DNA of 64,000 bases, taken from the NCBI RefSeq assembly GCF_900142475.1, contig NZ_FRAY01000002.1:186001-250000 (forward strand), given 5' to 3'. Below the pieces are notes generated by a model, which saw only the letters and a program-made list of their open reading frames with translations, was not told the origin of the DNA and made no database searches. The stretch comes from Fibrobacter sp. UWH4 (lineage in GTDB: Bacteria; Fibrobacterota; Fibrobacteria; Fibrobacterales; Fibrobacteraceae). The translations under genes were made by a program, and so were the position numbers. Below are positions 25,942 to 33,086 of the stretch, one piece after another. The number at the start of each line of letters is the position of its first letter. Position 1 is the stretch's first letter.

Positions 25942-27000
25942 TTAAATCACTACGACGGGTTCACGCAACGACTTGTTTTCGAGCAAATAAGCGTTATCTC
26001 CTGCGGTGACAAAAATGCGATAAATGAACACATCCACTTTTTCGCCTACAGAAACACTCGGTTCGTCAAAGCCGCGCCGCGCCGTAAGAGTTACGCCGTT
26101 CACCAGTACCGACAATTCTATACCGCTACCACGGAAGGCGACATCGGTCACGACGCCTTCTTCGGCGGAATTCTTGAATTTTTGCACTTCGGTTTTCTTG
26201 GTGACTTTCACAAATTCGGGGCGCACAATCGCCTGCTCCGCACCCTCGATAGCCTCAAATCGGCGGAACTTGCTGTAATCCTTGAAAATGCTGGGTTGTC
26301 CAAAGAAAGACGCGACAAATGCAGTTTTGGGAGCGCTGTAAACATCCAGAGGCTTACCTATTTGATCGATACGGCCCTTGTTCATGATGATGATTTCGTC
26401 AGCCACTTCGATGGCCTCGTCTTGGTCGTGAGTCACAAAGATGCTTGTGACGCCGAGTTTTGCGATCATCTCCTTAAGCCAATGGCGGAGTTCCTGACGC
26501 ACCTTGGCATCAATTGCGGCAAAAGGTTCATCGAGCAAAAGTAACTGCGGATTCGGGGCGAGAGCGCGTGCAAATGCAACACGTTGGCGCTGTCCACCCG
26601 AAAGTTGGCTCGGATAGCGATTTTCAAGTCCATCTAGGCCAATTAGCTTGACAAGTTCCGCGACACGGTCCTTGATTTCACTATCGGATTTTTTGAGCAC
26701 TCGGAGTCCAAAGGCGATGTTTTCAAAAACCGTCATGTAACGGAACAAGGCGTAACTCTGGAACACGAATCCGATGCCGCGCTTACTGGCAGGCACATTA
26801 TTGATTACTTTGCTGTCAATAATGATATCGCCGTTGTCAGGTGTTTCCAGTCCTGCAATCATACGAAGAATCGTCGTTTTGCCAGAACCACTCGGGCCCA
26901 GCAGACCAATCAGTTTACCCTTTTCGATACCGAAGGATACGTCGTCAGACGCCTTGAAATTTCCAAAGTGTTTGTTGATATTTTTTAATTCTACGTACAT
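25942..27000 (-). CDS. cysA: Sulfate/thiosulfate ABC transporter ATP-binding protein
   Basis: A 352-residue ATPase that powers the CysTW sulfate importer. Walker A GPSGSGKTT, signature LSGGQRQRVAFARAL, Walker B LLLLDEPFAAID and the switch THDQDEA are complete. The C-terminal 110 residues form the TOBE-like regulatory region usual for CysA. It is the last gene of sbp-cysT-cysW-cysA. Spacing to cysW is 8 bases. No further gene follows on this strand before promoter B. Confidence 0.93.
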   Translation of the reverse strand: MYVELKNINKHFGNFKASDDVSFGIEKGKLIGLLGPSGSGKTTILRMIAGLETPDNGDIIIDSKVINNVPASKRGIGFVFQSYALFRYMTVFENIAFGLRVLKKSDSEIKDRVAELVKLIGLDGLENRYPSQLSGGQRQRVAFARALAPNPQLLLLDEPFAAIDAKVRQELRHWLKEMIAKLGVTSIFVTHDQDEAIEVADEIIIMNKGRIDQIGKPLDVYSAPKTAFVASFFGQPSIFKDYSKFRRFEAIEGAEQAIVRPEFVKVTKKTEVQKFKNSAEEGVVTDVAFRGSGIELSVLVNGVTLTARRGFDEPSVSVGEKVDVFIYRIFVTAGDNAYLLENKSLREPVVVI

Positions 27001-27008
27001 ATACTCTC

Positions 27009-27842
27009 CTACGGTTCAACCTTATTTTTCTTTTTTCCGTTATATTCGATCAAACTTCTTGCGATCAGAATAAATATTGCGAGTAGTACCAGAATTGACG
27101 CTACCGCAAATGCGGGCACATACTGGAATTCGTTGAACAAAATTTCCACATGAAGCGGAAGCGTATTCGTCTTACCGCGCAAATGCCCCGAAATCACCGA
27201 TACCGCACCGAATTCGCCCATAGCACGCGCCGCGCAAAGCACCACGCCGTACAAAAAAGCCCACTTGATATGCGGGAAAGTAATTTTCCTGAAAATGGTA
27301 AATCCTTTCGCTCCCATTAGTGCAGCAGCCTCTTCTTCGTCGTTTCCACGGGCTTCCAGAACCGGAATCAACTCGCGAGAAATGAACGGAAATGTCACGA
27401 AAATCGTAGCAAGCACAATCCCCGGCACCGCAAAAACAATCTTAACATTCCAATCCTGCAACAGCGGAAAAATCGGGCTTTGACGACCGAATGTGAGCAA
27501 GAAAATCAGGCCTGCGATAATCGGCGAAACCGTCACTGGCAAGTCAATCAAGGTCGTGAGAATTTTTTTGCCCCTGAAGTGGAACTTGGTCAGCGACCAT
27601 GCTGCACTCAGCCCGAAGACCGTATTGATAACAACGGCAAGCGCAGTCGCTTCTAGCGTAAGCCAAATCGCCTTGACTGTGTAGTTGTCCGTTACCGCCT
27701 TCTGGTACACGGCAAAGCCCTGCTTAAAGGCCTCGGTAATCACCGTAATCAACGGGAGCAAAAGCATAAGCACTACAAAGAGCACGCTAATCCCAATTAA
27801 AAACCATTTGACCGCTTTTGAAGATTTAGTTTCTTTATACAT
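27009..27842 (-). CDS. cysW: Sulfate ABC transporter permease CysW
   Basis: A 277-residue inner-membrane permease with about six hydrophobic segments. The EAA coupling motif reads EEEAAALMGAKGFTIFRKIT, followed by FPHIKWA, as in CysW. It pairs with CysT to form the sulfate channel. I use ATG 27842, which overlaps the cysT stop by one base; the frame extends one TTG codon more upstream but coupling favours ATG. Last residues are basic and polar as expected of a cytosolic tail. Confidence 0.92.
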   Translation of the reverse strand: MYKETKSSKAVKWFLIGISVLFVVLMLLLPLITVITEAFKQGFAVYQKAVTDNYTVKAIWLTLEATALAVVINTVFGLSAAWSLTKFHFRGKKILTTLIDLPVTVSPIIAGLIFLLTFGRQSPIFPLLQDWNVKIVFAVPGIVLATIFVTFPFISRELIPVLEARGNDEEEAAALMGAKGFTIFRKITFPHIKWAFLYGVVLCAARAMGEFGAVSVISGHLRGKTNTLPLHVEILFNEFQYVPAFAVASILVLLAIFILIARSLIEYNGKKKNKVEP

Positions 27843-28675
27843 CAAGCGCCTCCCTTCAAAATTCGCGTATTTCTAGTTTGAATCAAGTTCACCAGGAATA
27901 ACGTTACGAACGAAGCTACAAGCATCACGAGCGCAATGGTTGTCGCACTGGCGTAATCGTATTCCTGTAATTCCGACATAATGATGAGTGGCACGATTTC
28001 TGTTTCGAACGGCTTGTTGCCCGCGATAAAAACCACGCTGCCGTATTCGCCTAGGCAACGCCCGAAGGCAAGTCCGAATCCTGTTAAAGCGGCGGGAACA
28101 ATCTCCGGGAAAACAATTTTCCAGAAGATTCGGCTACGAGACGCCCCTAGCACGCCTGCGGCTTCTTCGTAAGCGGGATCCAGTTTTTCAAGCACTGGCT
28201 GCACCGCACGAACTACAAATGGAATGCCAATAAACACTAATGCCACCGTAATGCCAGCCTGCGTGAAAGCAATCTTTACGCCAAACTTTGCAAAGAAGCC
28301 GCCCACAAGCCCAGTATCCGCCGTAAGCGTCGTAAGCGCTATACCCGCCACCGCCGTCGGCAAGGCAAACGGGAGCTCAATCATGCCATCAATCAACCGT
28401 TTGAACGGGAAACTATACTTTACCAGCACCCACGCCAGCACAACGCCCATCACCACATTAATCAACGACGCTACAAACGCCGTCACAAAGCTCACACGAA
28501 AACTAGACAACACTCTATCGCGCGTAATTGTCGCGACAATTTCGTCAAGGCTCATGTGGGCCGTGAACACCACTAGCGACGCAAGCGGAATAAGCACCAC
28601 GATGCTCAAGATGGCAAGCGTGATGCCCGTAGTCAGGCCGAAACCTGGTATGACACTTCTATTCGTTCTTTTCAT
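27842..28675 (-). CDS. cysT: Sulfate ABC transporter permease CysT
   Basis: A 277-residue permease (CysT/CysU). The EAA motif is YEEAAGVLGASRSRIFWKIV, then FPEIVPA, and the RCLGEYGSVVFIAGN segment after it is diagnostic of sulfate permeases. Six transmembrane segments are visible. It starts directly after the stop of the binding protein gene. Together with CysW it carries sulfate from the periplasmic binding protein into the cell. Confidence 0.93.
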   Translation of the reverse strand: MKRTNRSVIPGFGLTTGITLAILSIVVLIPLASLVVFTAHMSLDEIVATITRDRVLSSFRVSFVTAFVASLINVVMGVVLAWVLVKYSFPFKRLIDGMIELPFALPTAVAGIALTTLTADTGLVGGFFAKFGVKIAFTQAGITVALVFIGIPFVVRAVQPVLEKLDPAYEEAAGVLGASRSRIFWKIVFPEIVPAALTGFGLAFGRCLGEYGSVVFIAGNKPFETEIVPLIIMSELQEYDYASATTIALVMLVASFVTLFLVNLIQTRNTRILKGGA

Positions 28676-29722
28676 TTACTTCTTTTCGTAAATCTGGTCA
28701 AAGATGCCACCGTTCGAGAAATGCGTGCTCTGAGCCTTGTCCCAGCCACCGAAGTAGCTGATGTCAATCAGGTTCACGTTCTGGTCGAATTCCTTGTACT
28801 GGTCAAGAATGGCCTTGTTGGAAGGACGATAGTGGTTCTTGGCTGCAATGTGCTGGCCTTCATCGCTGTAGAGGAAGTTCAGGTATTCGGTGGCAAGTTC
28901 GCGGGTGCCGCGCTTGTCAACCACCTTGTCCACGATTGCGACAGAGGGTTCAGCCAAGATACTCACACTAGGAATTACGATTTCGTAATCGTTAGGATAA
29001 TCCTTGAGCGAAAGGAAGGCTTCGTTTTCCCAGGCGAGCAAAACATCGCCCTGACCATTTTCGATGAAAGTCGTCGTAGAGCCACGAGCGCCGGAAGCAA
29101 GCACAAGGACATTCTTGTAGAGTTTCTTCACAAATTCCTTAACCTTGGCTTCGTCACCATTATATTGCTTTTCGGCCCATGCCCAAGCAGCAAGATAATT
29201 CCAACGTGCGCCGCCAGAAGTTTTCGGGTTCGGCGTGATAACTCCGATGCCATCCTTCACGAGATCGCCCCAGTCCTTAAGGTTCTTCGGGTTACCCTTG
29301 CGCACCAAGAACACGATGGTCGAGGTATAAGGGGCGCTATTCAGCGGGAATTCCTTGACCCAGCCGTCTTCAATAAGGCCTGCGTCACGCACGGCGTTCA
29401 CGTCATATTCAAGGGCGAGCGTCACCACGTCGGCTTCAAGACCGTTGGCCACTTCAAGGGCCTGCTTGCCGGAACCGCCATGGGACTGCGTGATTTCTAC
29501 TTCCTTGCCAGTCTTTTCTTTCCAGTGCTTTGCGAAAACTTCGTTGTAGTTGGCGTAGAGTTCACGGGTCGGATCGTAAGACACGTTGGTGAGAGTCTGC
29601 TTTTCGACCTTGGCAGAAGATTCGCTCTTCTGTTCGTCAGAAGAAGAACATGCGCTAAAGCCAATAGTTCCTGCAATCAGGAGGGTTGCCGCAACGGCGG
29701 ACTTGACAAAATTCTGATTCAT
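28676..29722 (-). CDS. sbp: Sulfate-binding lipoprotein
   Basis: A 348-residue sulfate-binding protein (Sbp/CysP family), made as a lipoprotein: MNQNFVK, hydrophobic core, then GFSAC with Cys at 25. Family motifs include [13 protein letters not shown] near residue 48, SHGGSGKQA, and [19 protein letters not shown], which form the sulfate pocket. It delivers sulfate to CysTWA and heads the transporter operon behind promoter C. Its first seven codons and upstream bases nearly match those of the porin at 17668-18747, as if the promoter-start cassette had been duplicated. Confidence 0.93.
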   Translation of the reverse strand: MNQNFVKSAVAATLLIAGTIGFSACSSSDEQKSESSAKVEKQTLTNVSYDPTRELYANYNEVFAKHWKEKTGKEVEITQSHGGSGKQALEVANGLEADVVTLALEYDVNAVRDAGLIEDGWVKEFPLNSAPYTSTIVFLVRKGNPKNLKDWGDLVKDGIGVITPNPKTSGGARWNYLAAWAWAEKQYNGDEAKVKEFVKKLYKNVLVLASGARGSTTTFIENGQGDVLLAWENEAFLSLKDYPNDYEIVIPSVSILAEPSVAIVDKVVDKRGTRELATEYLNFLYSDEGQHIAAKNHYRPSNKAILDQYKEFDQNVNLIDISYFGGWDKAQSTHFSNGGIFDQIYEKK

Positions 29723-29787
29723 TCTTATACCTCACTTGTTTATGTTTGTTGTTTGTTGTTTTTTATTTGTTGTTTTTTGTGCGCCGA

Positions 29788-29857
29788 AATATAGAACCCG
29801 ATTTCGCTATTGTCCAATACTTAATTCTTATGCGGATTTATAGGTTTTTGTTATAAG
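29788..29857 (-). promoter_or_regulatory. Sulfur-regulon promoter C (sulfate transporter)
   Basis: Minus strand: CTTATAAC, CCTATAAA, TCCGCATAAG, TTAAGTATTGGAC (-35 at 29812-29817), 18-base spacer, TATATT (29788-29793), then GCGCAC shortly after. Confidence 0.8.
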
Positions 29858-29902
29858 AAAACGGGATAGACTAATTTTCCTTTAGGGCGCTATGATGAAA
29901 AA

Positions 29903-29936
29903 AATGCCTCCAGAGCACATAAGCACTGAAGGCATT
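29903..29936 (-). terminator. Terminator of the tusA-hcyS-hcyF-hcyD operon
   Basis: AATGCC/GGCATT arms extend into a long imperfect stem, followed on the minus strand by a run of seven T. It lies 35 bases after the JAMM protease stop. Confidence 0.7.
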
Positions 29937-29971
29937 CGGTTTTTATGGCTTTACTTATGGCTTTACAATAC

Positions 29972-30382
29972 CTATACTATCACAAGACCTTCGTTGATGG
30001 CGTTGTCGCCTTCGATATGGAAGGAATTCAACACTGGATTTTCGCGGTCTTGCAGCGAAAGGATCAGGTAGCTTGCCGATGAATCGTAGGCCAGCCGTTT
30101 ATCTTCTTGCGACGGACGCGACGGCGATTCCGGATGCGAATGCCAGTTGCCCAGCGGTTTCAAGCCCTTGGTGCGAATATCCTTGATGGCGGCCAAGTGT
30201 TCCTTGGGATCAAGCGAAAAATGTTCGTTGGAATGGTCAATATTCGTGAGTAGGTACACTTCGCGAATCACCTTTCCTTCGGCGGTCTCTTCGCCCGCAA
30301 TCAGCCCGCAGGCTTCTTCCGGCAAATTCTTTTCCGCATGCGCCAGGATTTTTTCGTAGTTGTCTTTTGAAATTGTAATCAT
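29972..30382 (-). CDS. JAMM metalloprotease, HcyD/Mec-like
   Basis: A 136-residue zinc isopeptidase of the JAB1/MPN+ family. The catalytic set is complete: Glu in PEEACGLIAGE near residue 22, and H-x-H-x7-S-x2-D in HSHPESPSRPSQED. Proteins of this type trim the C-terminus of ubiquitin-like sulfur carriers or release amino acids from them (Mec with CysO, HcyD with HcyS). In this operon the carrier HcyS ends in GGG-C, one residue beyond the Gly tail, so HcyD would be needed to remove the last Cys before activation. It is the last gene of the operon. A repeat element separates it from hcyF by about 145 bases. Confidence 0.85.
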   Translation of the reverse strand: MITISKDNYEKILAHAEKNLPEEACGLIAGEETAEGKVIREVYLLTNIDHSNEHFSLDPKEHLAAIKDIRTKGLKPLGNWHSHPESPSRPSQEDKRLAYDSSASYLILSLQDRENPVLNSFHIEGDNAINEGLVIV

Positions 30383-30410
30383 TGAAAACCTCTAGACATG
30401 AAGTCGCAGC

Positions 30411-30526
30411 AAGTGGTTAGTGATTAGTGGTTGGTGGCTAGGATATGCAAAAAAGGACATCTTGATATCAGCGTTCCTGTTTACGGCCTAACCACTGTTT
30501 ACTAACCACTGCATACTAACCACTTT
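30411..30526. repeat. GTTAGTGGTTAGT-type inverted repeat, copy 1
   Basis: Short units of the type AGTGGTTAGTGATTAG on the left face their complement CTAACCACTGTTTACTAACC on the right. A diverged copy lies at 32991-33085. The element sits between hcyF and hcyD without ending the operon by a clear T-run. Confidence 0.6.
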
Positions 30527-31336
30527 CTAATGCTTCAAATCGCAAACCGCCTGTTCGTAGTCGATGAGCTGGGTGATGGTCGGGTGCGTGCCGCACACGG
30601 CGCAGTCTTCGGTATGCGTCGGGAGCTTCACCTTGCGGAATTCCATCGTGAGCGCATTGTAAGTGAGCAAGTAGCCCGTGAGCAGGTTACCTACACCGAG
30701 AATGTACTTGACGGCTTCCATCGCCTGCAGACTACCGATAACGCCGCCCATCGCGCCAATCACGCCCGCCTGCTTGCATGTCGGCACAGCATCTTTCGGA
30801 GGCGGCTCCTTGAACACGCAGCGGTAGCAAGGGCCCTGGCCCGGAACACACGTCATAAGCTGCCCCTGGAAGCGGATGATTCCCGCATGGGAGAAAGGTT
30901 TCTTCGCCATCACGCAGGCGTCGTTAATGAGGAACTTCGCCGGGAAATTATCCGTGCCGTCGATGATGAAATCGTAATCCTTGATGAGGTCAAGAATGTT
31001 TTCGCTCGTCACAAAGGTATGGTACGTAATCACCTTCACGTCGGGATTCATCGCTTCCATCGTCTCTTTCGCGGACTGCACCTTGGGCTTGCCCACATCC
31101 TGCGTGGCATGGATAATCTGGCGCTGCAGATTGGAAAGGTCGACCACGTCGGCATCGGCAATGCCGATGGTGCCCACGCCTGCTGCAGCAAGGTACATGG
31201 CTACAGGGGCACCGAGGCCACCAGCACCAATCACGAGAACTTTTGCGTTCAGGAGCTTCTTCTGGCCCTTCGCGCCCACCTCTTTCAAGATGATGTGGCG
31301 CGAATAGCGCTCCAGTTGTTCGTTAGTAAAAGCCAT
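30527..31336 (-). CDS. E1-like sulfur-carrier adenylyltransferase, HcyF/MoeB/ThiF type
   Basis: A 269-residue activating enzyme. Its nucleotide motif is GAGGLGAPVAMYLAAAGVG, followed by DVVDLSNLQRQ with the arginine finger. Two zinc-binding pairs are present, CYRC and CAVC. It adenylates the Gly-Gly terminus of the sulfur carrier so that sulfur can be added as a thiocarboxylate. The start codon overlaps the stop of the carrier gene (TAATG), as expected for tight partners. Lack of a rhodanese domain fits use of sulfide or TusA-borne sulfur. Context points to homocysteine rather than thiamin or molybdopterin. Confidence 0.88.
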   Translation of the reverse strand: MAFTNEQLERYSRHIILKEVGAKGQKKLLNAKVLVIGAGGLGAPVAMYLAAAGVGTIGIADADVVDLSNLQRQIIHATQDVGKPKVQSAKETMEAMNPDVKVITYHTFVTSENILDLIKDYDFIIDGTDNFPAKFLINDACVMAKKPFSHAGIIRFQGQLMTCVPGQGPCYRCVFKEPPPKDAVPTCKQAGVIGAMGGVIGSLQAMEAVKYILGVGNLLTGYLLTYNALTMEFRKVKLPTHTEDCAVCGTHPTITQLIDYEQAVCDLKH

Positions 31337-31542
31337 TAGCAGCCGCCTCCCATGAAGTAGAGGAACTCGACGCTGTCACCGTCCTTGAGAACGGCCTTGT
31401 CAAAAGTTCCGCCCTCGACAAACGCCTCGTTCACCGAAACGGTCACGTAAAGCGGGTTATCAATCTTCTCGGCTTCAATCAGCTCTGCTACGGTGAGACC
31501 ATCCTTGTATTCTTTCTTGTTTCCTGCAACAGTAATAATCAT
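31336..31542 (-). CDS. ThiS/MoaD-like sulfur carrier with extra C-terminal cysteine (HcyS-like)
   Basis: A 68-residue ubiquitin-fold sulfur carrier. The C-terminus reads FLYFMGGGC, so the Gly-Gly tail is followed by one Cys. In mature ThiS and MoaD, the Gly-Gly end is exposed; here a protease must first remove Cys-68. In Wolinella HcyS, a terminal residue is likewise removed by the JAMM enzyme HcyD before HcyF acts. The gene lies between tusA and hcyF, 17 bases after tusA. Its role would be to carry sulfur as thiocarboxylate to MetY for homocysteine synthesis. Confidence 0.85.
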   Translation of the reverse strand: MIITVAGNKKEYKDGLTVAELIEAEKIDNPLYVTVSVNEAFVEGGTFDKAVLKDGDSVEFLYFMGGGC

Positions 31543-31559
31543 TTTATACTCCTTAAAAG

Positions 31560-31805
31560 TTATTCACCGACCTTTTTCACGATAAGTGTGTAAGTTCCAT
31601 CTTGATTGTCGTCGAGTTTGAGAATTTCATGGCCTTCTTCCTTGATGCTGCGCGGCACATTTTGCACCGGTTCACCATCGTTCAAGCGGATAGAAAGAAT
31701 TTGGCCTTCGTCAAGTTCTTCCAGAGCGACCTTCGCCTTCACGAAAGTGGTCGGGCACACGACATCGGTAATATCGATCGTATCGTCAATCTTAAATTCT
31801 GCCAT
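31560..31805 (-). CDS. TusA/SirA-like sulfurtransferase
   Basis: An 81-residue TusA-family protein. The persulfide Cys is in DVVCPTTFVKAKVALEEL near residue 17, with the CPxP motif varied to CPTT. It relays persulfide sulfur between proteins. It heads the operon tusA-hcyS-hcyF-hcyD behind sulfur-regulon promoter D. SirA-like genes also accompany HcyS and sulfite reductase in Wolinella. A second TusA domain occurs within the fusion protein at 54326-55333. Confidence 0.88.
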   Translation of the reverse strand: MAEFKIDDTIDITDVVCPTTFVKAKVALEELDEGQILSIRLNDGEPVQNVPRSIKEEGHEILKLDDNQDGTYTLIVKKVGE

Positions 31806-31844
31806 TTTTTGTTTCTCCGTACATTGTTGTTTAATTCAAGCGCA

Positions 31845-31913
31845 AATATAGAACGGCTTTTTGCCCCTGTCCAATACTATCTTTTTATGCAGAATTATCA
31901 GTTTTTTCTATAG
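31845..31913 (-). promoter_or_regulatory. Sulfur-regulon promoter D (tusA-hcySFD)
   Basis: Minus strand: CTATAG, A-tract, CTGATAA, TGCATAAAAA, AGTATTGGAC (-35 at 31869-31874), 18-base spacer, TATATT (31845-31850), then TGCGC. Confidence 0.82.
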
Positions 31914-32003
31914 CAAGTGCAATCCTATGGTTTTTGATGACATTAAATCAATTCCGAGCACATTAATCTTTCGTCTGTAGCAACCTTGCGATCGTCCTCT
32001 CGA

Positions 32004-32963
32004 CTAAATAATGTAGTACCAGACATCGCTTTGTTTGAGTTCTTCCGTTTTATGTTTTTTATCGGTAGACACGTAATCCATTTCAAGATTCTTCATGCTT
32101 ACGCGGGTATTTGCGGCAACGGAACTCGTGATGAATGCGTTGCCACCGATGACAGCGTTTTCGCCGATGACGGTTTCGCCACCGAGAATAGAAGCACCTG
32201 CGTAAATAGTGACATTATCTTGAATGGTGGGGTGACGTTTTTTGCCGGAAAGTTTTTGGCCACCTCTTGTCGAAAGTGCGCCCAAGGTTACTCCCTGATA
32301 AATTTTCACATTTTTTCCGATAACGGCGGTTTCGCCAATCACAATGCCCGTGCCGTGGTCAATAAAGAAATACTTGCCAATAGTCGCACCAGGGTGAATA
32401 TCAATGCCCGTTTTGGAATGTGCATATTCGGTCATAAGACGTGGAAGTACAGGCACATGTAAAAGGTAAAGTTCATGGGCGATGCGGTAAATCGTTGTTG
32501 CCATGAGGCCGGGGTAGGCGAGAATGATTTCGTCAAGGCAGCCGGCGGCGGGGTCACCGTCGTAAGCAGCGTGCAAATCGGTTTCCAGAAATTCGCGGAC
32601 CTGCGGAATCTTCGCGAAGAATTCCTTGCAAATACGGTAGCTTTCAATCTTGCGTTCTTCCGATGTCATCGTGCCACGCAGTTTGCAATAATCCAAAGCG
32701 ATCGCCACCTGCTTGTGAAGGTGATAGAAAGTATCTTCGATAATGACTGCAAAGCTGTTTTTCGGGTTGTAAATTTTGTGTGTGCGGTCCCTGAAATGCC
32801 CGGGATAAACCACGCGGATTAAATTCTGCAAAATCGTTTGAATTTCGGCCTGGTCAGGTCGATTGTAGATGTCGATGTTATCGATATGCTTGTTGCCGTT
32901 GTAATCGTCGAAAATAGTTTGTACGGCTTTTGCTACTTCAGATTCTTGGATTAATTCGTGCAT
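32004..32963 (-). CDS. epsC: Serine O-acetyltransferase
   Basis: A 319-residue acetyltransferase that makes O-acetylserine, the carbon acceptor for cysteine. A helical N-terminal half is followed by hexapeptide repeats of a left-handed beta helix, with DIHPGATIGKYFFIDHGTGI and the catalytic His residues. The ATVGxxV-like GETAVIG and GVTLGALSTRGGQKL form the CoA and serine sites. Serine acetyltransferases of this EpsC type accompany family 2A encapsulins and their cysteine desulfurase. Here it is the third gene of encapsulin-desulfurase-epsC, after a repeat-filled gap of 123 bases. No CysK or CysM is in the window. Confidence 0.92.
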   Translation of the reverse strand: MHELIQESEVAKAVQTIFDDYNGNKHIDNIDIYNRPDQAEIQTILQNLIRVVYPGHFRDRTHKIYNPKNSFAVIIEDTFYHLHKQVAIALDYCKLRGTMTSEERKIESYRICKEFFAKIPQVREFLETDLHAAYDGDPAAGCLDEIILAYPGLMATTIYRIAHELYLLHVPVLPRLMTEYAHSKTGIDIHPGATIGKYFFIDHGTGIVIGETAVIGKNVKIYQGVTLGALSTRGGQKLSGKKRHPTIQDNVTIYAGASILGGETVIGENAVIGGNAFITSSVAANTRVSMKNLEMDYVSTDKKHKTEELKQSDVWYYII

Positions 32964-32990
32964 TGTGAATTTAGGTATGAAAAAGAAATA

Positions 32991-33085
32991 GTGATTAGTG
33001 GTTAGTGGTTGGTGGTTAGGGCGGCTTCGCCGCAGTATGCTAATTGCAATATCCTAACCACTGTTTACTAATCACTAACCACTTT
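32991..33085. repeat. GTTAGTGGTTAGT-type inverted repeat, copy 2
   Basis: Left units such as GATTAGTGGTTAGTGG and right units CCTAACCACTGTTTACTAAT are complementary. A short GCGGC/GCCGC hairpin lies between. It is related to 30411-30526 and lies between the desulfurase and epsC. Confidence 0.6.
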
Positions 33086-33086
33086 A

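Noticed and set aside
30411-33085. GTTAGTGG-type repeats as a CRISPR array
   Set aside because: Units are short, irregular, arranged head-to-head and have no spacers of constant length; no cas genes are present in the window.
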